The notes under the pieces: model-generated
Seen by the model: only the letters and a program-made list of their open reading frames with translations
Databases searched by the model: none
Told to the model about the DNA's origin: nothing
Shown here: piece after piece, positions 18,809 through 27,748 of the stretch
How the letters are laid out: each line of letters begins with the position of its first letter
Numbering within the stretch: position 1 is the stretch's first letter
Translations under genes and position numbers: made by a program
From: Flavobacterium ginsengisoli
GTDB lineage: Bacteria > Bacteroidota > Bacteroidia > Flavobacteriales > Flavobacteriaceae
Direction of reading: 5' to 3'
NCBI RefSeq assembly: GCF_029625315.1
Contig: NZ_CP121110.1
Span: 4,818,501-4,882,500 of the forward strand
DNA length: 64,000 nt

Positions 18809-19989
18809 TTACAATTTAAAGTAATCTATATAATTATCTAAATCTTTGTCTCCACGCCCAGAAAGACTGATTACAACAACATCTTCAGGTTTGAATTTCT
18901 TCTGATCTAGAACTGCAAATGCGTGAGCACTTTCTATAGCTGGAATAATTCCTTCTAATTTTGTAAGCTGTAGACCAGCATTCATAGCATCATCATCGGT
19001 TACAGAGAAAAATTCGCCGCGTCCTGTTTGTGCCAAATGAGCGTGTAATGGGCCAACTCCAGGATAATCTAATCCAGCTGAAATAGAATATGGTTCTGTA
19101 ATTTGTCCATCAGGAGTTTGCATTAAAAGCGTTTTACAGCCATGAATAACACCTACTTTTCCTAGTTTGCTTGTTGCTGCGCTATGACCGCTATCAACTC
19201 CTTTTCCAGCTGCTTCAACTGCAATGATTCCAACTTTCGGTTCGTGTAAAAAGTGATAATAAGTTCCTGCAGCATTACTTCCGCCACCAATACAAGCTAC
19301 TACATAATCAGGATTTTCGCGTCCTTCTTTTTCTTTTAATTGCCATTTAATTTCTTCCGAAATGATACTTTGAAAACGCGTTACCATATCTGGATAAGGA
19401 TGTGGTCCAATTGCCGATCCAATAATATAATGTGTATCAACAGGATTATTGATCCAGTCACGAATTGCTTCGTTTGTAGCATCTTTTAAAGTTCTAGAGC
19501 CTGAAAGTGCCGGACGAACTTCTGCGCCTAACATTTTCATACGAGCCACGTTAGGTGCTTGACGCGCGATGTCAATTTCGCCCATATAAACAATACATTC
19601 AATTCCCATCAAAGCACAAACTGTTGCTGTTGCTACACCGTGTTGGCCAGCTCCAGTTTCGGCAATAATTCTTTTTTTCCTAGACGTTTTGCAAGTAAAA
19701 TTTGCCCGATAGTATTGTTTACTTTGTGCGCTCCAGTATGGTTTAAGTCTTCTCTTTTTAGATAAACTTTGGTATTGTATTTTTCAGACAAACGTTTTGC
19801 AAAATACAACGGGCTAGGGCGCCCAACATAATCTTTCAACAATTGATTGAACTCTGCTTTAAAATCAGGTTCATCCATTATGCTTAAATACTTCTGACGT
19901 AGTTCTTCTACATTTGGATATAACATTTCAGGGATGTAAGCTCCTCCAAATTCTCCGTAATATCCTTTTTCGTTAACGTTAAAACTCAT
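18809..19989 (-). CDS. trpB: Tryptophan synthase beta chain (one frame break)
   Basis: About 393 residues when joined. It makes L-tryptophan from indole and serine with PLP. The N-part has the PLP lysine K89 in [10 protein letters not shown]; the C-part has the phosphate loop [10 protein letters not shown] and the C-terminal [11 protein letters not shown]. The frame breaks in the T7 run at 19672-19678; one more T (A on the coding strand) gives [20 protein letters not shown], the expected conserved stretch. The start ATG lies 12 bases after the trpF stop. The loss of one homopolymer base looks like an error rather than gene decay. Confidence 0.92.
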
Positions 19990-20001
19990 TTTATTTAAAT
20001 T

Positions 20002-20634
20002 TTAAAAGTTGGCAACATCAAATTTGCGTTTGAAATTGCTAAATAGATTTTTATTTTTCAGCCCTGGTTCGATTTCAAATTTACTGTTTACATCGACTGC
20101 GTAAATTGGTAGTTTTGTTTTTGAAATTTCTTCAATGGCTTTTAATTCATTCATTCCGATGCCACCGCTCAAAAAGAAAGGCTTTTTCGAATTGTATTTT
20201 TTTAATATGCTCCAGTCGAAAGTTGTTCCATTTCCGCCTGGAAGTTTTCCTTTTGTGTCAAACAGAAAATAATCGCAGACATTTTCAAAAGGCTTTATAA
20301 TCTCAAAATCAAAATTTTCATCGGCCGAAAATACTTTGATAATTTCAATTTTCTTTGGAAGTTTTTCCTTTAAAGCTGAACAAAATTCAACCGATTCTTC
20401 TCCGTGTAATTGAACTGCTTGCAAATTGTATTTTTCAACTTTTTCCAGAATTTCTTCCTGACTTTGGTTGACAAAAACACCCACTTTTTTGATTGTTTTG
20501 ATCAACTCGGGAACATTCCCGTTGCAATATCTAGCAGATTTTTCCCAGAAAATAAATCCCATATAATCGGGTAGGAGCGCGCCTACTTCGAGGATATTTT
20601 CTGGATATTTCATGCCGCATATTTTGAGTTTCAT
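20002..20634 (-). CDS. trpF: Phosphoribosylanthranilate isomerase
   Basis: 210 residues using the ATG at 20634 (MKLKICGMKYPENI). The frame is open far upstream through a repeat block, which should not be included. Features: KICGMK with the catalytic Cys, YMGFIFWEKSARY, GVFVNQSQEEI, LHGEES, DTKGKLPGGNGTTFDW and FLSGGIGMNE. It converts phosphoribosylanthranilate to CdRP. It lies between trpC and trpB; the gap to trpC (167 bases) holds two repeat families. Confidence 0.93.
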   Translation of the reverse strand: MKLKICGMKYPENILEVGALLPDYMGFIFWEKSARYCNGNVPELIKTIKKVGVFVNQSQEEILEKVEKYNLQAVQLHGEESVEFCSALKEKLPKKIEIIKVFSADENFDFEIIKPFENVCDYFLFDTKGKLPGGNGTTFDWSILKKYNSKKPFFLSGGIGMNELKAIEEISKTKLPIYAVDVNSKFEIEPGLKNKNLFSNFKRKFDVANF

Positions 20635-20639
20635 TTCGT

Positions 20640-20800
20640 TGTGTTTTTTTAACGCAAAGTGCGTTAAGGTTTTTTGTTTTTGTATTGTGTTTAAAATGCG
20701 AAAAAGTTCGCAAAGCTTTGCGCTTATATTGTTGCCACGAATTTCACGGATTAGCACGAATTTAATTAGTGGAAATTTGTGTAATTTGTGGCAAACCAAA
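20640..20800. repeat. Two repeat units between trpC and trpF
   Basis: An AACGCAAAGTGCGTT palindrome with a following GCGAAAAAGTTCGCAAAGCTTTGCGC dyad (20651-20728; shown here in pieces) is followed by GCCACGAATTTCACGG... and its inverse ...AATTTGTGGC (20733-20795). Both can form hairpins in the trp mRNA. Confidence 0.7.
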
Positions 20801-20801
20801 A

Positions 20802-21581
20802 TTATATCTTACTAATAAATTCCGTCGTCGCTAATCCAGCATTATCAGTTTTCATGAAGTTTTCTCCAATTAGGAAACCTTTGTAACCGTATGGTTTAAG
20901 TTCTTGAATGGCTTCAATTGATGAAATACCGCTTTCAGAAACTTTTACAAAATCGTTTGGAATTTGAGATGCCAATTCTTTACTGAAATCTAAGCTTACT
21001 TCAAACGTTTTTAGGTTTCTATTGTTTACGCCAATCATATCTAAAGTTGGCATAATTGATTTTTCTAGTTCTTCTTGATTGTGAACTTCTAAAAGAACTT
21101 CTAAACCTAAACTTTTTGCAAATTCAGATAAAGATTTAATTTCTTCACGCGTTAAAACGGCAACGATTAATAAAATTAAATCGGCTCCGTGAGCTTTTGC
21201 TTCTAGAATCTGATATTCGTCTACAATAAATTCTTTTCGTAAAAGCGGAATATTTACTGAAGCTCTTGCCAGAAGTAAATCGTCTAGAGAACCGCCAAAG
21301 TATTTTCCGTCAGTTAAAACGGAGATTCCGCATGCGCCAGCAGTTTCATAACCTTTAACTACTTCTTCAACTGTAAAATTATTGTTGATGATTGATTTTG
21401 AAGGAGAACGGCGTTTGTGTTCTGCAATAATTCCAGAATTACTTTCTTTTAATTTCTGACTAAGAGAAATCGTCTGTTTTCCAAAAAATACTGAAGCTTC
21501 CAATTGTGAAACCGGAATAATCGATTTCTTCAAAATCACTTCTCTTTTTTTGTCTATTATTATTTTATCTAAAATATTCAT
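20802..21581 (-). CDS. trpC: Indole-3-glycerol phosphate synthase
   Basis: 259 residues, complete. TIM-barrel motifs: IIAEHKRRSPSKSI near residue 52 (catalytic Lys), ISVLTDGKYFGGS near 84, PLLRKEFIVDEYQI near 108, ADLILLIVAVL near 132, GVNNRNLKTFEV near 185 and VKVSESGISS near 212. It closes the indole ring from CdRP. It lies between trpD and trpF. It is one of the trp genes with no frame break. Confidence 0.95.
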   Translation of the reverse strand: MNILDKIIIDKKREVILKKSIIPVSQLEASVFFGKQTISLSQKLKESNSGIIAEHKRRSPSKSIINNNFTVEEVVKGYETAGACGISVLTDGKYFGGSLDDLLLARASVNIPLLRKEFIVDEYQILEAKAHGADLILLIVAVLTREEIKSLSEFAKSLGLEVLLEVHNQEELEKSIMPTLDMIGVNNRNLKTFEVSLDFSKELASQIPNDFVKVSESGISSIEAIQELKPYGYKGFLIGENFMKTDNAGLATTEFISKI

Positions 21582-21592
21582 TGTTGTTGTTT

Positions 21593-21652
21593 TGCCACGA
21601 AGTCACAAAGGCGCAAATTTAATTAGTGCTAATTCGTGAAATTTGTGTTTGT
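21593..21652. repeat. GCCACGAA repeat between trpD and trpC
   Basis: GCCACGAAGTCACAAAGGCGCAAATT is followed by AATTAGTGCTAATTCGTGAAATTTGTG, forming a weak inverted pair. Same family as the block at 8995. Confidence 0.6.
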
Positions 21653-21655
21653 TTT

Positions 21656-22649
21656 TTATTTACTTAATTCTTGTAATTTCTGTAAAGCTGTTAATCCTTT
21701 TCCAGACAATAGGCTTTCTTTTGCTAATTCAAATCCTTCTTTTTGAGAGCATTTTGTAACGGTTGAAATTGCCATTGCAAGCATTGGCACAAACTACATT
21801 ATTTTGAGCTTCGTTTCCTTTTCCAGAAATGATATTCGTGAAAATTGCGAGAGATTCTTCAATTGTTTTTCCGCCTTCAATTTCTGTTTGCGATAAAAGA
21901 CGAACGCCAAAATCTTCTGGATTTAACATTCCTTCCATGTGGTTAGAAATTGTTTTTGTTGGACCAGTCAATGAAATTTCATCATATCCGTCAAGCGAAT
22001 GTAAGATCGTGAAATTGGTATTGGTGTTTTGATATAAATACGCATACATTCTCGCCAATTCTAAGTTGAAAACTCCAACCAATTGATTCTGTGGAAATGC
22101 TGGATTTACCATTGGACCTAACATATTAAAGAAGGTTTTTACCGCCAATTCTTTTCTAATTGGTCCAACATTTTTCATTGCTGGGTGGAATAGGGGAGCG
22201 TGCAAGACACAGATTCCAGCCTGATCAATACATTTTTCTAAAAATGATGGATCGTTGCTGAATTTAATTCCCATTTTTTCCATTACGTTGCTTGATCCAG
22301 AAATAGATGAAACTCCGTAATTTCCATGTTTTGCTACTTTTATTCCTGCTCCTGCAGATACAAAAGAGGCTAAAGTTGAAATATTGAAAGTGTCTTTTCC
22401 GTCACCGCCCGTTCCGCATAAATCGATTGTGTTGTAAGCTGATAAATCGACACGAATGCATAAATCCAATAAAGCTTCGCGAAAGCCCGAAAGTTCGTCA
22501 ATAGTAATGCTGCGCATCATAAAAACAGTCAAAAATGCCGAAATCTGACTTGGATTGTAGTGACCGCTTGAAATATTAATCAATACTTGTTTTGCTTCTT
22601 CTTTAGAAAGCACTTCGTGGTTGATTAATTTGTTTAATATAGTTTTCAT
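21656..22649 (-). CDS. trpD: Anthranilate phosphoribosyltransferase (one frame break)
   Basis: About 330 residues when joined. It transfers phosphoribosyl to anthranilate. Motifs: IDLCGTGGDGKDTFNIST (PRPP loop) near residue 76, KHGNYGVSSISGS near 106, HPAMKNVGPIRKELAVKTFFN near 160, and LDGYDEISLTGPT near 220. The frame breaks at 21777-21782, where GCAAGC (minus-strand GCTTGC) stands for GCAGC; repair gives CANAAMAISTVTKCSQKEG and a normal C-terminus ending ALQKLQELSK at 21656. Without repair the protein would end with a nonsense tail. Confidence 0.92.
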
Positions 22650-22659
22650 TGAAATTTAG

Positions 22660-22788
22660 TCTTAAAGTCTAAAGTCGAAGGCCTTAAAGTCCTTGACTTT
22701 GTAATTCATTTTTTTCTTGTGTTTTTTAGTTTTAAAATAGCGAAAGACCTTTTTTTGACTTTATGACTTTCGACTTTAAAACTTTTGA
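22660..22788. repeat. GACTTTAAG-type repeat between trpG and trpD
   Basis: Short units of the form (T)AAAGTC(G/T)AAGG and GACTTT(A)(T)GACTTTCGACTTTAAAAC occur in opposite orientation (22660-22700 and 22745-22788), able to pair. A fourth repeat family within the trp operon. Confidence 0.6.
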
Positions 22789-23355
22789 CTAGCTGTTAAT
22801 CCAATTCTCTAAAATCCTTTTTCCGTTTGGTGTTAAAACGCTTTCTGGGTGAAATTGAACGCCTCTTACATCATAATTTTTGTGACGTAAAGACATAATT
22901 TGTCCGTTTTCATCTACCGAAGTTGCTTCTAAATCTTCGGGTAAATTATTATCAACTACCCACGAATGGTATCTTCCAACTTCGAACTCGTTTCCTAAAC
23001 CTTCAAATAAAATTTCGTCGTCTACTAAAGTTTTTACGTTTGTTGCAACTCCGTGATATACTTTATCAAGGTTAGAAAGTGTTCCGCCAAAAACTTCTCC
23101 AATTGCCTGTTGTCCTAAACAAACGCCAAGAATACTTTTTGTTGGACTATATTTTTCGATTACTGCTTTTAACAAACCAGCTTCATCTGGAATTCCAGGT
23201 CCTGGAGAAAGTAATATTTTTTCGAAAGATGCAATTTCATCAATATCAAATTCGTCGTTTCTGTAAACAGTAACTTCGCAGTTTAAATCTTCTAAATAGT
23301 GCACTAAATTGTAAGTGAAACTATCGTAATTGTCTATAACTAAAATCTTTTTCAT
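22789..23355 (-). CDS. trpG: Anthranilate synthase component II (glutamine amidotransferase)
   Basis: 188 residues, complete. A class I glutamine amidotransferase: IDNYDSFTYNLVHYLE at the start, LLSPGPGIPDEAG near residue 50, nucleophile Cys in ILGVCLGQQAIGE near 79, and the His-Glu pair in VQFHPESVLTPNG near 170. It supplies ammonia to TrpE. It is separated from trpE by a small lipoprotein gene, so trpE and trpG are not adjacent here. Confidence 0.95.
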   Translation of the reverse strand: MKKILVIDNYDSFTYNLVHYLEDLNCEVTVYRNDEFDIDEIASFEKILLSPGPGIPDEAGLLKAVIEKYSPTKSILGVCLGQQAIGEVFGGTLSNLDKVYHGVATNVKTLVDDEILFEGLGNEFEVGRYHSWVVDNNLPEDLEATSVDENGQIMSLRHKNYDVRGVQFHPESVLTPNGKRILENWINS

Positions 23356-23365
23356 TTTTTTTTAA

Positions 23366-23405
23366 GTTGCTAAGTTGCTAAGGTTCTGAGATGCTAAGTT
23401 TTTTA
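23366..23405. repeat. TNCTRAGN octamer repeat upstream of trpG
   Basis: Octamers tgctaagt, tgctaagg, ttctgaga, tgctaagt run in phase between the lipoprotein gene and trpG. Same family as at 1101, 10129, 32513 and 43928. Confidence 0.75.
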
Positions 23406-23443
23406 CTAAAAACGGAGACTGAGACTGGCAACTAATTTTTTTA

Positions 23444-23887
23444 TTATTTTTCTCGAACGTATTTTTCTACTATAATACGATCTACTCCTAATTTTTCTAC
23501 TTTTTCTACTCCTTTTTGAATTAAGGTGTCGTTTTGAACTTTCACTACAAATTCAAATTTGTTGTTTTCCCAATCACGGTTGTTGAAGAACTCCAGATTT
23601 TCGGTGTAAATACTATCTTTCAAAGTATATTTTCCGCCTCCGCCAAAGAACAATGCTGATGTGGAATCTTTTCCATTTTTCAAATCATGATTAAAAAAAG
23701 CAAAATGTGTATCGTTTATAATTTTAATCATTTTTGTTTTTGTATTGAAAGTCGAAAAAGTAGAATCTTTCTCTGTCGTTTCAGCTGATATAAGACGCCA
23801 GGTTCCTTCAATAGGGTTTTGTTTTTTTTCTGAATTGCAAGAACTAAGGGTAATGATTAAAACTAAAATTGATACTGCTTTTTTCAT
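23444..23887 (-). CDS. Small lipoprotein, lipocalin-like, within the trp operon
   Basis: 147 residues. The signal peptide ends in a lipobox, IITLSSC, so it is a lipoprotein. The mature part begins NPIEGTWRLISAETT, the typical start of lipocalin-like or DUF4488-type small beta-barrels in Bacteroidota, followed by alternating strands (HFAFFNHDL, GGGGKYTLKDSIYTENLEFF). No tryptophan-related function is known. It lies on the same strand between trpE and trpG with repeat blocks on both sides, which suggests it was inserted into the operon. Weak recognition beyond the fold class. Confidence 0.78.
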   Translation of the reverse strand: MKKAVSILVLIITLSSCNSEKKQNPIEGTWRLISAETTEKDSTFSTFNTKTKMIKIINDTHFAFFNHDLKNGKDSTSALFFGGGGKYTLKDSIYTENLEFFNNRDWENNKFEFVVKVQNDTLIQKGVEKVEKLGVDRIIVEKYVREK

Positions 23888-23917
23888 AGTTTGTGGTTTT
23901 ATGGTTTGTTTTTAATT

Positions 23918-23956
23918 GTTTCAGGTTTCAAGTTTCACGTTTCAATAACTTGAAAC
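23918..23956. repeat. TTCARGT heptamer repeat with inverted end
   Basis: Units ttcaggt, ttcaagt, ttcacgt, ttcaat are followed by the inverse acttgaaac. The same heptamers occur six times in perfect phase at 30788-30829. Confidence 0.65.
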
Positions 23957-25357
23957 TAAATCTGTTCTGCCATTTCTAACGCTGTATTCAAGGCTCTCAA
24001 CTTATTGTAAACTTCTTGCATTTCACTTTCTTCGTCAGAACTTGCTACAATTCCAGCTCCTGCTTGACAATGCAATTGGTGATTTTTAGAAAGGAAAGTT
24101 CGAATCATAATCGCATGATTAAAGTTTCCGTCAAAATCCATAACTCCGATTGCGCCTCCATAGAAGTTACGATTTGTCTTTTCGCAATCTTCAATTAATT
24201 GCATAGCTCTGTGTTTTGGTGCTCCGCTTAAAGTTCCTGCTGGAAAAGTATCTGCTACGACTTGCATTGTTGTTGCTTTATCGTGTAAATGTCCTGTAAC
24301 TTTAGAAACTAAGTGAATTACGTGAGAGAAAAACTGAACTTCTCTGTATTTTTCTACATTTACATCATGTCCGTTTCTACTTAAATCGTTTCTCGCTAAA
24401 TCAACCAGCATAACGTGTTCACTGTTTTCTTTTTTATCTTCAGAAAGTTCTTTAGCTAAAAGTGCATCACGCTCATCATTTCCAGTTCTTTTGAAAGTTC
24501 CCGCAATTGGATGAATTTCGGCTTTTCTATCTTTTACGATAATTTGTGCTTCTGGTGAAGAACCGAATATTTTGAAATCTCCGTAATCAAAAAAGAATAA
24601 ATAAGGAGAAGGGTTAATGCTTCTTAAAGCTCTGTATACATTGAATTCATCTCCTTTGAAACCTTGAGTAAATCGTCGAGAAAGAACCAATTGAAAAACA
24701 TCTCCGCGATAGCAGTGTTTTTTGGCTAAAGCCACATTTGCTTTAAATTCTTCATCAGTCAAGTTAGAGAAACCTTCGCCTTCTTTAGAAAATTTATAAG
24801 AAGCAATATTTCTTGATTGCAATAATTGCTCGATTTCTGCAATATTATTTTTTCCGTCTAAACTGTGGCAGAAAATATAAGCTTCATTTTTAAAGTGGTT
24901 AATTGCAATAATGTTTTGATAAACAGCATAAAAAACATCTGGAATTGAAGTTGCATTGTCTTTTTTTGCAATAGATACTTTCTCGAAATAACGAACAGCG
25001 TCATAAGAAATGTATCCAAATAAACCGTTGTTGATGAATTTAAAATCGTTTTTTTCTGATTTGAATTGGCTTGAAAATTCCTGAATTACCTGAGGAATAT
25101 TTGTTGAAGCATCGATCACAGTTTTCTCAGAAGTTCCGTCAGGAAAAGTTTTTGAGATTGTCTCATTTTCGATTTTAATAGTAGCGATAGGATTGCAAGC
25201 AGATATAAGAGAAACTGTTATCATTTCCATGATAATCACTACTTTCTAGTAATAAACTATTTGGGAATTTATCTCTGATTTTAAAATAAATGCTTACTGG
25301 CGTTACTGTATCTGCCAGAATTTGTTTGTAATGTGTATTAAGAATAAAAGGTTTCAA
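23956..25357 (-). CDS. trpE: Anthranilate synthase component I (one frame break)
   Basis: About 467 residues when joined. It converts chorismate to anthranilate with TrpG. The N-part runs KPFILNTHYKQILADTVTPVSIY; the C-part holds the chorismate-binding core: YLFFFDYGDFKIFGSSPEAQI, PIAGTFKRTG, DERDALLAKELSEDKKE, HVMLVDLARND and TFPAGTLSGAPKHRAM. The frame breaks at 25195-25200 where GCAAGC stands for GCAGC; repair gives FSYICCNPIATIKIE. The likely start is the TTG at 25357; no in-frame ATG exists upstream, and the earlier TTG at 25429 lies inside the attenuator stem. The residues around the break (LLES-S-D) form part of the Trp feedback site in this family. Confidence 0.92.
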
Positions 25358-25402
25358 AATATATAGTTTTATGTTGTTCGTTAATTTGTTTTCAATTGAA
25401 TC

Positions 25403-25433
25403 AAAAAAAAGGGCTTGTCGTGATGACAAGCCC
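25403..25433 (-). terminator. trp attenuator hairpin
   Basis: GACAAGCCC pairs with GGGCTTGTC (25425-25433 and 25411-25419, 9-bp perfect stem, 5-base loop) and, on the minus strand, runs straight into eight T residues (25410-25403). It lies between the Trp-rich leader peptide and trpE, the position of a transcription attenuator. Confidence 0.85.
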
Positions 25434-25475
25434 TTTATATTTTTATATTTCTTACAATACCATAGGAAGCTTCGT

Positions 25476-25532
25476 TCACGACGTCTGACGTAAATTGCTC
25501 CACCACCAAGTATTGTTTAAAATTGTTCTCAT
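25476..25532 (-). CDS. trpL: trp operon leader peptide
   Basis: An 18-residue open frame reading MRTILNNTWWWSNLRQTS then TGA. It has three consecutive Trp codons (TGG at 25508-25500), the hallmark of attenuation control by charged tRNA-Trp. The stop lies 43 bases before the attenuator stem. A TATCTTTG -7 element ends about 19 bases upstream, so the leader RNA would begin close to its ATG. Stalling at the Trp codons would be expected to favour an antiterminator pairing; I can see the terminator clearly but did not resolve the alternative fold. Too short for usual gene callers. Confidence 0.82.
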   Translation of the reverse strand: MRTILNNTWWWSNLRQTS

Positions 25533-25550
25533 TTCTTTATTTTGATGTGA

Positions 25551-25558
25551 CAAAGATA
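25551..25558 (-). promoter_or_regulatory. Candidate -7 element for the trp operon
   Basis: TATCTTTG on the minus strand fits the Bacteroidota TAnnTTTG -7 consensus and ends 19 bases before the trpL ATG. A matching -33 TTG at the usual distance is not evident, so confidence is moderate. Confidence 0.45.
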
Positions 25559-25655
25559 TAAATGTAATTTTAATTAGAGTACATAAAATTCCAAAAAAAT
25601 CTTTTCGAATTTCTGAAATTTGTTAAATTTTAATCACAAATCTTCCTATAACTCC

Positions 25656-26936
25656 TTAATTTCCACTTGCTATGGTATTGTTTACATTTAATCTGAAATC
25701 TGGATTTCCTTTAATATTTGGAAGTGCAAACAGCTCACTAAGTTTCAATTTTGTATATTCTATTCCGTAAGCAGGGTTTCCATAATAGTTTTTTATGCCA
25801 GGAATATTGCTTCCAGATTCGCTTTCAATTTCACCTTGACAATTGTTTGCTACAATATTTTTAAAAGTGATTTTTGATAAATTTGCTTCACCATTTCCGA
25901 TATTTCCTTCCAACAAAATAAATGGTGCAAATCCAGAAACCACACTATTGGTTAGGTTGAAAAAGGTATTTTCTTTGATGTAAGCAGATTCTCTCACCAA
26001 GCCTTGATTGTTTTCCTCTAAATTAACCAAAGTAATGTTGTTTGCATTTATTTTAGTCATTTTTTTAGTCATGTCTGTATTCGCAACTTTCTCGTAAGAA
26101 TCAGCCTCAAAACATCTTGAACCCGAAATATCTGAAGAAAACGGATGGCGAATTGCAATACTATTGCTAATATTAATTTGAGCTCCTTGTGTAAAATCAA
26201 AATCGTCGTCTGTTGTTCTGAATGAAACCAAGTTGCTTAAATTCAAATCTCCGCCATAACATTCGAAAGAATCATCATTTGAAAAACTAATTTGAACGTG
26301 GCTCACAGTTGTTTTTCTTCCAACACCAGCAAGAGAAAGACCGTTTAACTCTTTTGAAGCGCTTAATTTTCTTCCGGCATATTCGATTCTAACATATTTT
26401 AGAGTTCCTGAATTGTCTTCTGGATCTTGCCCTCCATAATGATTTAAAGTTGGATCTAAATCGAAAGGCAAAGTATGAATACCTCCTAATGAGTTTATTG
26501 GTGCTTTTCCTAAAACTATAATTCCGCCCCAATCTCCTGGTTTTCTATTGTTTATTTCATTTTCTGATGTAAAGATAATAGGGTCAGTTTCTAATCCTTC
26601 AGCCATAATTTTAGCTCCATTGGTAATAACAAGCGTTCCGCATGTTTTATCGTCACCACGTATAACAGTTCCTGGCTCGATAGTTAACGTTGCATTGTTT
26701 GTAACATACACAACACCAACCAAATGATAAATATTACGTTTTACTAAACGTGTATCTTTATCGATTGTTCCGGCAATTATATTGGTTGCTTCGCCATAGT
26801 CATTTGCAGCTGGTCTAAAGCTCGTCCAGTTGGTCATCCAGTTTGAAGTACCAGTGATTCCTTTTGGCTGTTGTTGAGCTTGTGCGAAAAAGCTGATAAT
26901 GAAGAGTATGCATGCAATATGTAGTTTTGTTTTCAT
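25656..26936 (-). CDS. Secreted right-handed beta-helix protein
   Basis: 426 residues with a signal peptide ending AQAQ. The repeated pattern of short beta rungs (NNATLTIEPGTVIRGDD, GTLVITNGAKIMAEG, DPIIFTSEN, DWGGIIVLGKAP, LKYVRIEYAGR) is that of a parallel beta helix. Members are widespread in Bacteroidota and often sit near TonB-dependent receptors; some are mislabelled as multidrug transporters. No sorting domain is obvious at the C-terminus. Ligand and location (periplasm or surface) are unknown. It is a single gene with no receptor next to it here. Confidence 0.8.
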   Translation of the reverse strand: MKTKLHIACILFIISFFAQAQQQPKGITGTSNWMTNWTSFRPAANDYGEATNIIAGTIDKDTRLVKRNIYHLVGVVYVTNNATLTIEPGTVIRGDDKTCGTLVITNGAKIMAEGLETDPIIFTSENEINNRKPGDWGGIIVLGKAPINSLGGIHTLPFDLDPTLNHYGGQDPEDNSGTLKYVRIEYAGRKLSASKELNGLSLAGVGRKTTVSHVQISFSNDDSFECYGGDLNLSNLVSFRTTDDDFDFTQGAQINISNSIAIRHPFSSDISGSRCFEADSYEKVANTDMTKKMTKINANNITLVNLEENNQGLVRESAYIKENTFFNLTNSVVSGFAPFILLEGNIGNGEANLSKITFKNIVANNCQGEIESESGSNIPGIKNYYGNPAYGIEYTKLKLSELFALPNIKGNPDFRLNVNNTIASGN

Positions 26937-27070
26937 AACTATGATTTTAATTTCTAGTTTTTGATTTTTTTTAATTGTCCCAAAAATAGAAGCCGTATGT
27001 TAATCAAAGTCCTGATACTTATTACGAAAGAGTTACTTTATTATTAAGAATGTTAAGTTTTTGAAAAGTT

Positions 27071-27111
27071 TAAAAAAAATAAACCCCGAAAGTTTAAAAC
27101 TGTCGGGGTTT
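27071..27111 (-). terminator. Terminator of the marR-nitroreductase-yceI operon
   Basis: AAACCCCGA (27081-27089) pairs with TCGGGGTTT (27103-27111), and the flanking A8 becomes a T tract for minus-strand RNA; 32 bases past the yceI stop. Confidence 0.8.
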
Positions 27112-27142
27112 ACTGTATTTCTGAATTAGTAAGGTCTAAATA

Positions 27143-27710
27143 TTAGAATTTTAAAGCTACTGTCAATTCAAATTCGTCATTGATAGTTTTATCTCCTAAA
27201 CCGTCGAAGAAGCTACCTGAACCGTATTTAATATCGTATTTAGTTCTGTCAACTTTGAAAGCAGTTGTAGCAGTGTTTCCTTTTACAGTGATATCAAAAG
27301 TTACTGGTTTAGTAATTCCTTTGATAGTTAAATCTGCAGTTACAGTATAAACGTCAGCAGATTTTGCACCGATAGTTTTGAAAACTAATTTTGAAGTTGG
27401 GAATTTGTCAGTTCCGAAGAAATCGTCAGCTTTTAAGTGACCGTTTAATTTTCCTTGGTATTCTCCAGTTAAATCTGTAGAAGTTAATGAAGTCATATCA
27501 ACTGTAAAGTTACCACCAGCTAATTTTTTTCCTTTGAAAACTAAAGAACCTTCTTTAAAGTTTACAGTTCCAGAGTGCTCTCCAGTTACTTTTTTACCTA
27601 CCCATTTAATTGTAGATGCTTTTACGTCGATTTTTTTAGTTTGAGCGTTTACTGAGATTCCAGCTGCTTGCTACGAATAATGCTATTGCAATAGTTTTTA
27701 AATTTTTCAT
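27143..27710 (-). CDS. YceI family periplasmic protein (one frame break)
   Basis: About 188 residues when joined. The ATG at 27710 opens a signal peptide MKNLKTIAIALFVA. The frame breaks at 27666-27671 where GCTTGC stands for GCTGC; on the coding strand GCAGCAGCTGG restores VAAAGISVNAQ and a normal signal cleavage. The mature lipocalin-like barrel follows: STIKWVGKKVTGEHSGTVNF, NFTVDMTSLT, FPTSKLVFKTIGA, VTADLTIKGITKPVTFDITVKG. YceI proteins bind polyprenoid or amphiphilic ligands. It is the third gene of an operon with a MarR regulator and a nitroreductase, a common grouping for quinone or electrophile stress. Confidence 0.9.
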
Positions 27711-27748
27711 GTTTTTAAAATTAAAATTTGAATTTGATTAATAAATAA

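Noticed and set aside
25358..25429. N-terminal extension of trpE beginning at the TTG at 25429
   Set aside because: It lies inside the attenuator stem and T tract; the conserved protein begins at the TTG at 25357.
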